Assembly: GCA_030867875.1 (NCBI GenBank)
Contig: JAOWCC010001501.1
Coordinates: 15,095,524-15,159,523, forward strand
DNA: 64,000 nucleotides
Origin: Actinernus sp. WN-2022
Taxonomy: Eukaryota > Cnidaria > Anthozoa > Actiniaria > Actinernidae
Direction: 5' to 3'
Positions 54,106 through 64,000 of the stretch are shown in pieces (position 1 is the stretch's first letter; every line of letters starts with the position of its first letter). A program made the translations under genes and the position numbers. The notes below the pieces were generated by a model that searched no databases, was not told the DNA's origin, and saw only the letters and a program-made list of their open reading frames with translations.

Positions 54106-55716
54106 ACTGTTTGTATGGGAATCCGATGCCAAATAATTTCCGTCAAATCGAATTTCGGAAATATTCACTGTCTGCAAACTTAAGATACCAGGTAAGAGAT
54201 TAACTGATCAAAATGTGAGGGATGTAGTTGTACTGGGAAGCGTGCAATCGTGGCATCGGATTCCCATACAAACACTGTATTTCGCGCCATGTTTCCCCGG
54301 CTCCTACAAGCCTAGAGTGGTCAGTGGAAATTATCTTGGACTGGCCTATTCGTTGCCGTAAACCACGTTTAATATAGTCAAGCTCTAACTGAATCCCAAA
54401 CTTATCTTTTCCCATTGAATCTCGTTGTAAGACTTCACCTAAACTTTGAAAAGTCAGGTTTTCCGTAAGAGATTCATCGGCGAATGCGAATATTGACTAT
54501 ATATTGTAGCCAGCAAGTAACTTAATATTTGAAATTCTTTAAAATTAAATTCATCGGAGACCAAAGCTAATGTAATGGGTGGAAAATAGATACCAACTGT
54601 GCAAGATTTTGAACAGACTAACAAAAGTACGAGCTATAATCATTTATGGTTCGACAAAGCTTCACAGACAAATGTGCCCGGAATTATATTTTCTCTGTAA
54701 TATTTCTCTGTACAAATGATATTTTTGTTTGCAAATTTATAGCTTTGTAAGAAAGAAAAAAAATACCCTAAAATTAAGCAGTCTTGCTTTATATATGTTG
54801 GTGTGCTCTTTCAAGCTATTATATTATGTTTTGCATTTGTCGAGTTTTCAAATTACCTGCAAGATACCCATTCCGTGCGACATTTCGAAAAGAAATTTTA
54901 AAACTTCATTTGTGTTCGTAAAATAAATCAAACCATTGTAGATGACGAACATGAGTCAGTTCGCTTCAAAACTTTACTTCAAATTCATAAATTCAAGTAA
55001 ACTATGGTTGAACTGTAATTCCTTCTCGCTATGTTTACTGGCGGGTAGTGTATAGTTCAGACAAACTCCCCCTTGCATTTCAATGCACTTGTCTCGTTAT
55101 TATTCTGTGTTTTTGAAGTCTCCTGTACAAACATTTATCCAACGCTGACATTTCTCACTGAGTTTTGGAACGGAAAAGCACTGAGAAAAGATGACAAACT
55201 CTGCTAGCGGTGCGGGAGAGAGGTCTACGGGGCGAATCCAGATATCTCTTTGAGCGATTTATGAAGGTTTTTATACATCTAGAGTAACTCTTATATATCC
55301 CCCAGCAACAGTTCTTGGTAGTTACCATTACTGATATGACTGGGAATCTTATTTCAGGTATTTCTTCTTTTTTTTGATCGAAAAACCTATGAATCATGTC
55401 CTAAGTCACTGAAATACTGTAAACAGCGGCGTGTGTTTGTCTGATTTTTGCGGGGGGTCTCTTTTCAGACAATCTATTTTTAGTAACTGTGCGCAGCGCT
55501 ATTGAAACCATGGCTTCTCGACCTCCGCGACATAGCGGGCCATTTAACATTTTCCCTTGTTATTTCCCCGGTCAAAAAAACTCGATGTTCTTTAAAAAAA
55601 TATTTAAATGCCCCTGCCCCGGGGACCCTTGGATAACTATATATATATAATAGCTGAGATTTGGGTATTTGTTTTAGTGACTCGAAAAATATCTTGGAAT
55701 ACAGGGATGTTATACG

Positions 55717-56104
55717 CCCGGGGGGGGGGGTACTCTACCCAAAGTTGGGTAGGGGTGTGCCGCTGGGGCTCTGAAACCCTTACCCTGTTTAAGACAAAAA
55801 AACTCAAATTTCCATACCCTGTTCAAGACAAAGTGTTAAAATTTTTCCTCTATAAGACAAATAACAAATTATCAATCCTTGGATGTCAGTGTTTATTGTG
55901 ATCTTGTATAATGCGTGTCATAACTAAATAAGTCTCCAGCAAGCACTAGACTAAATAACGGCACTAGATAAATACCATACCCTGTTCAAGATCTGTCGAT
56001 GTGAAAATGGATACCCTGTCTAAGATCAGAAACTCGAAAAACCATACCCTGTCCAGCGGATCATCCCCGTATAGTCCATATATGGGAGTACCCCCCCCCC
56101 CGGG
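55717..56104. mobile_element. MITE with CCCGGGGGGG ends and 8-bp target duplication
   Basis: 388 bp. Left CCC then a run of G then TACTC; right GAGTACCC, C run, GGG. GTTATACG flanks both sides (55709-55716 and 56105-56112). Inside, TACCCTGTTCAAGA-type motifs recur at least five times in one orientation. An 8-bp duplication would fit a hAT-like enzyme. Confidence 0.78.
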
Positions 56105-56554
56105 GTTATACGATGGCTGGAGAGGGGTTACCATTTAAAATTCATAATTGCATCTTCATGAAATAATAATTTGTTTTCAACTTCAATTTTTTTTTCTATT
56201 ATTTTTTACTGTCCGACTAGTTAGTTTATACTAAAACAATTAGGCCTCATGGGCTACGAATTAAATAGCCCATTCGGCTGCGCCTCATGGGCTATTGACT
56301 CGACATAGGCCATTCGGGCTGCAGGTCTAATTGATAAATAGTTGATCATATTTTATTGTCTGAAATCAATGATAATTGGATTCAAAGATAGTTTCACACT
56401 TCCACACCTCATCTCCGATCCAGCAATTGAGAACAGGGTCACATTTTATAATAACTTACAAACTGAGCTGACTGAAAAGTAGTTATTTTAAATTTATTTA
56501 GTATTAACCTTTTAATTAAAAGTTTATAGATTGATTCAGTTTTGCCATTTTTAG

Positions 56555-58089
56555 GATATGGATGAGCTACTATTGGCTAGTAGCAGCAACAAAGAAACCA
56601 TGCCTATGGAAATTATTGAAGAAGAGATAGCCTGTCAGAATGTGAATATTATTGATGATGAGCACAGCAATTCAGCCATATCGGAATTGAAAAGAGACTT
56701 TGGCACACAATGTTGTTTAGATTCAAATTATTCCATTACGTCAACAGTTGGTACTCAGACTGAACCGTTTATTTGTCCTTCTACATGTATAAGTACCTCT
56801 GATGCATGTGTGCAGGTCGATGAAGAATCATCAGTGGATAATTGGAATGTCCTGCACGATCATACATATGCTTCACAAGCTGGTGCGTCTTTATTTATCT
56901 CACCCAATGAAGATAATGAACCACCTGTTCCAGATTTTGTAATTGACGAGAACAGTTGCAATACTGATTATGAAGGCAAACTTGGTTTATCTGATGATGG
57001 TGATGTTGAATATGTCTGTTCCTCTGAAGACTGCCAGTCATCCAGTGATGCAGAATCTGAGCATGAGATAAAAACAAAAACACCTGTGGCTGAAGATAAG
57101 TATTTAGTTTTTGGCTACTGTTTACAAGAATTGTTGAAACACTGTCCAAGTTGTGGAGAACCTGTCACTGAGAGTAATTGGACAACTACTGGAAGTTTGT
57201 TAGCTGTTAAGTTGACCTGCTTAAAAGGACATGATTTCTAGTGGAATTCACAGCCAATAATAAGATGCACATGCACCAGTGGGGAATCTATTGCTTGCTG
57301 CCTCCATTCTTTTTACAGGGAACACTTTCACAGCTATTAAGAACTTTGCTTCATGCCTGGGTCTGAAGTTTATTAGTGACAATGTGTTCTATAAAACCCA
57401 GGACCTGTCTACCTTTTTCCAGTTATTAATGAAACAATATGGGAACGTGAGAGAAGAGCCTTGGTTCAGGCACTCTGTCAGCAAGAGATTGTCACCTGAA
57501 TGGAGATGGATGCTGTGACAGTCCTGGGCATAATGCCAAATATAGCACATACACACTTGTGGATGACAACTCAGGAAAGGTTGTATCATTTTGTGTAATC
57601 CAGGTCAGTAAGGTACGTTACCTCATCCAATGCCATGGAAAAAGAGGGATTTGAGAGGTGTCTCAATGGCCTGGAAAATGATGGGGTAAAGGTTTCTCGC
57701 ATCACCACAGGCCGCCATGTCTCCATCAGCAGTACTATGAACAAGAATCACAGCCACATTAAACACCAGTATGATGTCTGGCATCTTGCCAAATCTGTGG
57801 TCAAGAAGCTTAACAACAAAACCAAAGTGAAGGGATGTGAAGATCTTGTTCCCTGGATTCAGTCCATCTCCAACCATCTCTGGTGGTGTCCAGCTCCTGA
57901 AGGAGAAATGGAAATCTGTACTACATCATGTGACAAACAAGCATTCCTGGACAGATGGTGAAACCTTTCATGAGTGCAGTCATCCAGTTCTCACCTGCAT
58001 GTGCACAAGTCAGAAAAACCTGCAAATCACTCACCCAATTGATATTACATTCATGATTTTTTTTCAGGAAAATGGTCGTCAGTTGTTTT
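56555..58089 (+). pseudogene. Transposase part of the THAP element, several frameshifts
   Basis: A good acceptor precedes GATATGGATGAG near 56552. The first open part (to 57241) is acidic and ends with a Cys motif (CPSCGEPV...LTCLKGHD). After a break, 57279-57518 reads GNLLLAASILFTGNTFTAIK. A frameshift near 57499 moves to GDGCCDSPGHNAKYSTYTLV, which holds likely catalytic aspartates. Another near 57620 moves to MEKEGFERCLNGLENDGVKV...ITTGRH, then QYDVWHLAKSVVKKLNNKTK and WIQSISNHLWWCP (57635-57961). One more near 57895 moves to LKEKWKSVLHHVTNKHSW. This motif order is that of a widespread THAP-linked transposase family in fish and cnidarians. At least four lesions make it non-functional. Confidence 0.75.
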
Positions 58090-58142
58090 AGCAAGTACTG
58101 TAAGTTATCAGTAATCAATTTTGATAAAGAAATTAACAACAT

Positions 58143-59128
58143 GTTCTGTTGTGTTGATATATAATTTGTTCATTAGGGGTAGCACATAGCAATGTCACCA
58201 CACTGGGCCCTAAAATAATCAAGGGCATCCTGGATACTACTGCCTTTATGAAAAACATCTTTACCTAAAGCTGCAACTGGTGAAATGTTGGTGAGGCAGA
58301 TAACTTGATGCCTGCAAGGGCATCACAAGCTAGGGGAGGCCTGAACATTTTTGAATTTTAGAAACCTCGGAATAATGCTATTATAATCTGGCATTTTGAG
58401 GTAACAATATTCTTTTTTTATTTATCAAACATTAGTGGAACAAATGCCCCACCTGCCCCCATGGTAGCCCTGGCCCTGATAGGCCTGTAAGCCAACAATA
58501 GATCATTGCATAAATGGCATCCAATTTGAATCTTCAGTCTCACCACAGGCAACCGAAGCTCTAATTTGGTGTGTGTATTTGGCAGCATATAAGCTTTGTA
58601 TAGGAACTACTAGACGTGTTTACCACTTGATAGGTTAAAATCAACTGAAATAAACACCTTAATTTGCGCTAAGAGGAGATCTGAAAAAGAAAAGTCAAAG
58701 AACAAAGAACAACGTATGTTTATTTCAGTTGATTTTAACCTATATCAATAGGACGCCATTTATGCATGGATATGCATCTATGCAAGTTCTCAACATTGAA
58801 CATGGGAAGAAAGAGAATAATTGACCAATTCTTGGCCCAAAATCGATAAGGATCCAAAGAATCAACACTTCAATTCAATCTACAGAGAAATCTTTGGTTG
58901 GTTAGGACAACATAAGACTCGCTGCACCTAGTCTCCTTTGCAGCCGTCGTGAGCTCTGAGCGTTGCGTGACAGAGCTCACGAACAACGCTACCCCGGAGC
59001 CGTGAACTTCTAAATCCCTCCTCCATTCGCTATTATCGCACTTCGGCCATCTTGGATTGAAAGCGAGGCTTCCGGGTTGTCGGTTACGTAGCGCTTACTA
59101 TTTGCTCTGTTGTTGGTCGCGAGTTTGG
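58143..59128. other. Spacer with no gene recognised
   Basis: AT-rich sequence with no coding signal that I trust. It holds a hairpin at 58631-58742 (arms TAGGTTAAAATCAACTGAAA and its exact complement) and a GAGCTC-rich partial inverted repeat near 58950-58985. Confidence 0.5.
58631..58742. repeat. Perfect inverted repeat, arms about 25 bp
   Basis: TAGGTTAAAATCAACTGAAATAAAC-type arms (25 bp) are exact complements across a spacer of about 62 bp. Confidence 0.85.
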
Positions 59129-59296
59129 ATGAAAAAGCTACTTCATCTCCACTTCTGTAATTCCAATTGTACAAATAATAGCCAGAAAAGAAGGTCTAGG
59201 GATTCTTTTCACATATTTGATTCCAATAAACCGCTCAGAAAGCGATGGAGTTTGAAAATACGCCGAGATGTCTACCCACACTTCAGACTTCGATAA
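59129..59296 (+). pseudogene. Truncated THAP-like domain
   Basis: From ATG 59129, 55 codons read FCNSNCTNNSQKRRSRDSFH...FDSNKPLRKRWSLKIRRD, the N-terminal half of a THAP domain (spaced cysteines, SFHxF, RxxW). The reading stops before the C-x-x-H half. The upstream TTCGGCCATCTTGGATTG resembles other promoter-like starts. Probably a second, fragmentary THAP transposon. Confidence 0.45.
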
Positions 59297-59509
59297 ATAT
59301 CCAGAGGTAGAGTGAGGAAAAAAAACCAAGTAATACTTCTTCGGTTAAAGTGTCACAGGTTCCCTCAGACTCACAGCTAGCACCGGTCTCTACAGGTAAA
59401 ATAAGAAGAGCGAAACCTCACCTAGCTTAGCAGGGCGAATGGAACATGTTAAGTTATTGTTCTCAATAAATATATATACACGTGCACCAGCGGCACCAAC
59501 AAAACCTGG

Positions 59510-59640
59510 ATCGGATCGGATCGGATCGGATCGGATCGGATCGGATCGGAACGGAACGGATTGGAACGGATCGGATCGGAACGGATCGGATCGGAACGGA
59601 ACGGATCGGTTCGGATCGGATCGGATCACAGATCGGATCA
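59510..59640. repeat. (GGATC)n / (GGAAC)n satellite
   Basis: About 25 copies of a 5-bp unit, GGATC with GGAAC variants. The open frames here (Asp-Arg-Ile/Gly-Ser repeats) are artefacts. Confidence 0.95.
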
Positions 59641-59787
59641 CATATATTATGATTTATCACCAAAAAATCACAGGGCCGTTTAATTTGCTCGAGGGTTTTA
59701 CCTATCCTTCCAGTCAAGATTTAAAGTCGGGATTTCGAGTCAGGCTTTAGGGTTTAAGTGTACTCGCATACTGTCGTGGAGATTTAT

Positions 59788-60300
59788 CAAGGGCACCCAA
59801 CGAGTACTTTTTGAAATTCGTTTGAAACCAGTTGTCTGCAGCTTATCTCGCCATTTTAAGGCGCCTACTATGTCTTTGACGTATTCTAGAAAGCTATTAG
59901 CTGTTCGGATTTTCTAGGTGGAAATCGCGTCAACCGAAAATACTATGGCAAAATATTCCCGGCCTACGAATTTGTTAGTAGTCTAGAACAGAAACAATAA
60001 TTTTCTAGCCCAAGTAACTTCATGTTGCAACGTTTTGTGGAGGTACGAATTTGCCAGGGATTCTTTTTTCCCTGTTCTGACTCTATTGATCAGACGAATT
60101 GGGACGTACGAATATTTTAGGGGAAACCTTTTAGTCTCCCTTTTCTTCTATAATTTTCTAGGGATTGAAAACAAATTTTCTAGCTAGTATTCCAGAAAAC
60201 AATTTTCTAGGGACAATTTTTTTAAATCCGAAAGTTTTAGGCTAACTTACTCTGATCTCCCGAACAGCTTTTTAACCGAAAACTTCGTTGGGTGCCCTTG
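59788..60300. mobile_element. MITE with CAAGGGCACCCAACGA ends and 6-bp target duplication
   Basis: 513 bp. CAAGGGCACCCAACGA on the left equals the right end read inward. ATTTAT flanks both sides (59782-59787 and 60301-60306). The interior repeats TTTTCTAG about six times. Removing the element and one ATTTAT restores the LINE endonuclease frame (CRGDL|CPIT), which dates the insertion after the LINE. Confidence 0.85.
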
Positions 60301-60365
60301 ATTTATGTCCCATCACCTAGATCACCGACCGACAAAAGAAGTAGTTCGATCGTGAAGATGCATAA

Positions 60366-63245
60366 ACGAAACCCGGCCAGTTTACGTGTGTCACCTACAA
60401 TGGTGCTAGTGTTGTTGACTACGTTATTGTGTCGCATGAGTTATTTCCGCTTGTTAATTATTTTACAGTTTCCCAAGTTACTGAATTTTCTCATCATTGC
60501 TATCTTTCATTTGTTCTGGAGACCGATGTAGTACATCCGTCAGGCAAGCCTTTAGATATGAGTCCTCATCCGTTAATTTTTGTGTGGGATGATGGTCTCA
60601 AAAGTGAGTTTACTGATGTTTTACAATTTGAGAATGTTGCCGCCAAGTTGCAGGAAGTTTTTGACTCAGAGGAGGAGGTAGATATCGACTCGTTAGTGAA
60701 TAGGTTCACTGATGTTATTATCTGTGCCTCAAAAAAGGTCATTCCTGTAAGGGAAAAGAGGCGTTTTATTAAAAAGAAGAAGAATTCAGTCCCAAAACAA
60801 AAATGGTTTGACAAGAGTTGTCATGAGCTTAGAAAAGAGGTTAAGAACTTGGGTTATTTAATTTCAAAATATCCCAATGATTCGTTTTTACGTCATCGTT
60901 TCTTTTCCATTAAAAAATCATACAAAAAGTTAATAAAACGTACTAAATCCCAGTTCAAGAATCTCATGTTAGACAAAATCCGTTTTTTGGAGAGTAATAA
61001 CCCAAGAGAATTTTGGAATTTAGTAAATGCGTTGAAGTCCAATCAGATTTCGGGTGCGTCTGAAGATATCACGCCGGCTGAATGGTTTGATTACTTTAAA
61101 GATTTAAACAAAGTAAATTTTACAGTAGATAGGGATAACAGTGAAGCACAAATTGTCGATTACTATCAAATGTGGGCTGCAAATTATGTTGATGTGTTAG
61201 ATGTCCCTATTAGGATCGATGAAGTTTGTGATTTAGCTAAAAAGCTAAAAAATAAAAAAGCGAGTGCTTTCGATTCAGTGAGTAATGAAATAATTAAAAA
61301 TTATATGGCCAGTCTGGCACCCTATTATGTCAAACTTTTCAACGCTGTTTTATTTAGTGGTGTTTTTCCTCGTCTATGGTCCGAGGGCCTCATTGTACCG
61401 CTTTATAAATCTGGTGGTAGGTCAGATCCTAGTAATTATAGAGGAATCTCAGTTAGTAGTTGCTTAGGCAAATTTTTTACTCTCATTCTAAACACTAGAC
61501 TGAACCTTTTTTTGAGTGAGAACAATACATTGAATGGGTACCAGATTGGTTTTAGGCAAAAGTTTAGAACTTCGGATCATATTTTAGTACTGAAAACTTT
61601 AATAGACTACTATAAATCGAAACGGAAACCATTATTTGCGTGTTTCATCGATTTTAGGAAGGCCTATGATAGCGTTTGGAGAGAAGGTTTATTTTTCAAA
61701 TTAATCAATTGCGGGTGCAGTAAGACGTTCGTTCGTATCTTACTTAGTATGTACTCATTTGTTAAATCGGCTGTGAAATTGAGTCAAGGGGTTACCCCGA
61801 GTTTCCAGTCGGATATAGGGGTGAAACAGGGATGTAACCTTAGTCCATCGCTTTTCAACTTATTCATAAATGATATACCTGAGCTTTTTAATAGTGTTGG
61901 ATGCAACCAAGTCTCTTTAGGAGATTCCAAGCTAAGTTGTTTGTTGTATGCAGATGACTTGGTTATCTTGTCAGAATCGGAGTCTGGTCTTCAAACCTGT
62001 CTTGGCAGGCTAGAAAAATACACTGCTAGATGGAAGTTAAAGGTTAACATGAAAAAGTCTAAAGTGTTGGTCTTTGCTACGAGATCACAACGTATGAAAT
62101 TAACAGGTGTTAAATGGTTCTTTGGTAGCAACGAATTAGAGCAAGTTGAGGAATATACCTACTTAGGTATACCTTTCCATCGTGATGGAGGGTTTAAAAT
62201 TGCTCAGAAATCGCTATATAATAAGGCTTTGCGTGCTTATCATTCCCTCTTTAAGTGTTTCTCCTCGGTTGAGAAAATGCCTGTAAAGGTGATGATAAAG
62301 TTGTTCTCCTCTACGGTGATCCCGGTTTTATTGTATGGTTGCGAAGTGTGGGGTGTTTATACTTTAGGGAAGCTGTCTAGTTCAAACGATTTTAAGCACA
62401 AATTATTTTCAATGGTTCCTATTTTAGAAAAGCTTCATTTAAAGTTTTGTAAGCGGGTTTTAAGGGTCCATACCAAAGCAACGAACCTAGCAGTGTATGC
62501 TGAGTTGGGTAGGATGCCTTTGATTTTACACGTAGCTGTTTTGGTGGTTAAGTACTGGCTGCGTTTAAATGATGCTACGTACAGTGACACCCTTGTTGGC
62601 AAAGCATCACGTGTCTGTATGGAGTCCAATTCTCCAGGTGTTTGTTTTGCAAACTTGGTCTTGAAAATATGTGGTTTCGATAAGGTATCGAATCTTTGTA
62701 TACCTTTGAAACAAATTAGTACTTTCGTGAAACATTTAAAGTTAAAATTGTTCGATTCGTTTGTTAAGTTTTGGGAATTCAAGATATTGAATGGGTGCAG
62801 TGATTCATCAGCGGTTGTTGGAGGTAAAATGCGAACGTTTCGGTGTGTTAAATCTAACTTCGGTTATGAGCATTATCTTGACAACGTTACTAATGCATTA
62901 CACCGAAGTGCTGTCACAAAATTAAGAATTTCAGCACACAAGTTACCAGTTGAAACCGGGCGTTATAAAAAAATAGATTACGTTTCTCGTGTATGTCCTC
63001 TGTGTACATGCAATAAGGTCGGTGATGAATTTCACTTTTTGTTTGACTGCAAGCATTCTAATTTTCTTGAGTTAAAAGAAAATTTCCTTAGAACCATTCT
63101 TGCTGTTAATGCTAATTTCCGTTTTTTCAATGATAAATCGTTGTTCTTGTATTTATTGTCTATGAAGGACAAATCAGTAAATAGAATTTTTGCAAACTAT
63201 TGTTATAACGTCCTAGAGCAAGCAAACAGGTTAATTGACTGTTAA
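60366..63245 (+). CDS. LINE polyprotein: endonuclease tail and reverse transcriptase
   Basis: Open for about 960 codons up to the TAA at 63243. No ATG start is implied, since the true start lies upstream of stops at 60318, 60342 and 60363. The first part, ASVVDYVIVSHELF...VTEFSHHCYLSFVL, is the end of an APE-type endonuclease (SHH where SDH is usual, so perhaps inactive). Reverse transcriptase blocks follow: VPLYKSGGRSDPSNYRGIS, FIDFRKAYDSVWR, GVKQGCNLSPSLFNLFIND and LLYADDLVIL with catalytic YADD near 61947. Then VEEYTYLGIPF and the C-terminal CPLCTCNKVGDEFHFLFDC, a zinc-knuckle-like motif. The intact 2.8-kb frame suggests a fairly young copy even though its 5' part is broken. Confidence 0.8.
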   Translation, partial: TKPGQFTCVTYNGASVVDYVIVSHELFPLVNYFTVSQVTEFSHHCYLSFVLETDVVHPSGKPLDMSPHPLIFVWDDGLKSEFTDVLQFENVAAKLQEVFDSEEEVDIDSLVNRFTDVIICASKKVIPVREKRRFIKKKKNSVPKQKWFDKSCHELRKEVKNLGYLISKYPNDSFLRHRFFSIKKSYKKLIKRTKSQFKNLMLDKIRFLESNNPREFWNLVNALKSNQISGASEDITPAEWFDYFKDLNKVNFTVDRDNSEAQIVDYYQMWAANYVDVLDVPIRIDEVCDLAKKLKNKKASAFDSVSNEIIKNYMASLAPYYVKLFNAVLFSGVFPRLWSEGLIVPLYKSGGRSDPSNYRGISVSSCLGKFFTLILNTRLNLFLSENNTLNGYQIGFRQKFRTSDHILVLKTLIDYYKSKRKPLFACFIDFRKAYDSVWREGLFFKLINCGCSKTFVRILLSMYSFVKSAVKLSQGVTPSFQSDIGVKQGCNLSPSLFNLFINDIPELFNSVGCNQVSLGDSKLSCLLYADDLVILSESESGLQTCLGRLEKYTARWKLKVNMKKSKVLVFATRSQRMKLTGVKWFFGSNELEQVEEYTYLGIPFHRDGGFKIAQKSLYNKALRAYHSLFKCFSSVEKMPVKVMIKLFSSTVIPVLLYGCEVWGVYTLGKLSSSNDFKHKLFSMVPILEKLHLKFCKRVLRVHTKATNLAVYAELGRMPLILHVAVLVVKYWLRLNDATYSDTLVGKASRVCMESNSPGVCFANLVLKICGFDKVSNLCIPLKQISTFVKHLKLKLFDSFVKFWEFKILNGCSDSSAVVGGKMRTFRCVKSNFGYEHYLDNVTNALHRSAVTKLRISAHKLPVETGRYKKIDYVSRVCPLCTCNKVGDEFHFLFDCKHSNFLELKENFLRTILAVNANFRFFNDKSLFLYLLSMKDKSVNRIFANYCYNVLEQANRLIDC

Positions 63246-63364
63246 TTAGATTACAAATAGGTCCAGTCTTGTGTATTATGTATCCTATTGTAATTACTAT
63301 TATGTAACCATATTTTATTCATTCTCTAATATTAGCTGATGTACCTTTTTTGGTATAAAGTTTA

Positions 63365-63394
63365 ATAAAATTATTATTATTATTATTATTATTA
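63365..63394 (+). repeat. (ATT)n tail of the LINE
   Basis: ATT repeats about eight times right after TTTAATAAA, marking the LINE 3' end. Confidence 0.85.
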
Positions 63395-63395
63395 A

Positions 63396-64000
63396 AGTGT
63401 ATCATGGACATGGCGAAACGGATCAGTGTACCAGCATACATTCGCATACATTTAAAGCTTCGATGATAATTTGACAGGAATTTTTACAATGTGAGGTACA
63501 GTTCAACTTTCTAAATGTTTATTTTTTTCTCCACATTAGGGGAATCGATCCACGAGTGTCAACAGCGCGACTGGTCTAGACAGCAAAAGCGCGGAGGTTG
63601 TATTCAAACGAGTACTCGAGTTTAGCAGGGCTAGGAAACGGCCAAACAAAAAGGGAACCAGTTCAGGGAAGACAATATTGTGTATTATCCATGATTTTCT
63701 CTTTTTTTTTGTGGAACAATTAAACTGTTTGGAGTCCTTTCATAGCCTTCGAAAAATGTTTAGGTCGCATTTTTGTGTCAATGAAATCGACACGCCGGAC
63801 TAAGCTTCATAGAATTGAACTACTGACTCGCACCACGAAAGGTTTCACTTGAAATTCGGGGGAAATGCCGGAGGAAATGACTGTCAAAGGGCAAAATATA
63901 AAGATAAACATATGTATTTTATACTTAGCTGTGAAAGCAAAAAAAAAACTGATATATAAACGAAACGGGTCGTAATTGTTGTGGCGGGAAAAATATAATT
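63396..64000. other. Terminal stretch, no gene recognised
   Basis: No ORF, repeat pair or known motif stands out in the last 600 bp. Confidence 0.5.

Larger units (their letters stand above)
52997..58140 (+). mobile_element. Decayed THAP-type DNA transposon (Kolobok-like, tentative)
   Basis: It starts at TTAA (52997-53000) followed by AGGGGAACTGAGGTCC, then a THAP exon, a SAP-like piece and transposase pieces in order on the plus strand. TTAA plus THAP fits Kolobok. I did not find a matching right terminus, so the end is only where coding similarity stops. A MITE (55717-56104) is nested inside. Confidence 0.5.
59745..63395 (+). mobile_element. LINE (non-LTR retrotransposon), 5'-truncated, with MITE insertion
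   Basis: The end of the endonuclease domain, a complete reverse transcriptase region, a C-terminal cysteine motif and a 3' (ATT)n tail (63365-63394) follow in order. The 5' border is unclear; recognisable frame starts near 59750 (VLAYCRGDL) and is interrupted by the 59788-60300 MITE. The clade is not certain; a CR1/L2- or RTE-like origin would fit an (ATT)n tail. Confidence 0.8.

Noticed and set aside
59390..59750. Asp-Arg / Ser-Asp-Pro-rich proteins on both strands
   Set aside because: These are translations of the (GGATC)n satellite, open in several frames.

Overview
The window reads as a piece of an AT-rich, intron-rich animal nuclear genome crowded with transposable elements. An anthozoan cnidarian, probably a stony coral, fits best. 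That rests on style: small conserved exons in repeat-filled introns, two tRNA-derived SINE families, many short inverted-repeat DNA elements, and THAP, pogo-like, piggyBac-like and Harbinger-like relics. No species-diagnostic gene is present.

Three host genes can be rebuilt exon by exon. (1) A NudC orthologue lies on the minus strand (20783 down to 2714) in 12 coding exons, one of only 18 nt; the last exon carries an apparent 1-nt deletion. (2) An F-box/WD40 protein, FBXW9-like, lies on the plus strand (21161-23679, two exons) and starts 377 bp from NudC, so the two probably share a divergent promoter. (3) A GPR157-like seven-helix receptor lies on the plus strand (29524-43406, three exons), with a 10.7-kb second intron full of repeats.

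The rest is mostly mobile DNA. The NudC intron at 5403-10887 holds a 4.2-kb element (5631-9848) with matched terminal inverted repeats and an intact 942-residue DDE-transposase-like ORF. At 25656-29228 a 3.57-kb element has split a small MITE; it carries a broken gene for a FEN1/XPG-like nuclease with a cysteine-rich C-terminal domain. The GPR157 intron holds a piggyBac-like MITE, TTAA-flanked elements, large hairpins and two oppositely oriented arrays of a palindromic AAGATCTTG-type unit.

From 43.4 kb to the end I find no convincing host gene. A pogo-like transposon (47426-51979) encodes an intact transposase and, divergently, a HIRAN-like protein; a 1.69-kb near-perfect palindrome with its own 7-bp target duplication is nested inside it. 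Further right are a LINE ORF1-like relic, a decayed THAP transposon (about 52997-58140), several MITEs with clear target duplications, a (GGATC)n satellite and a 5'-decayed LINE whose reverse transcriptase ORF is intact (to 63245) and which ends in an (ATT)n tail.

Family names rest on remembered family patterns and on motifs read by eye; no search was run. Exon borders rest on GT/AG sites plus reading-frame and protein continuity.
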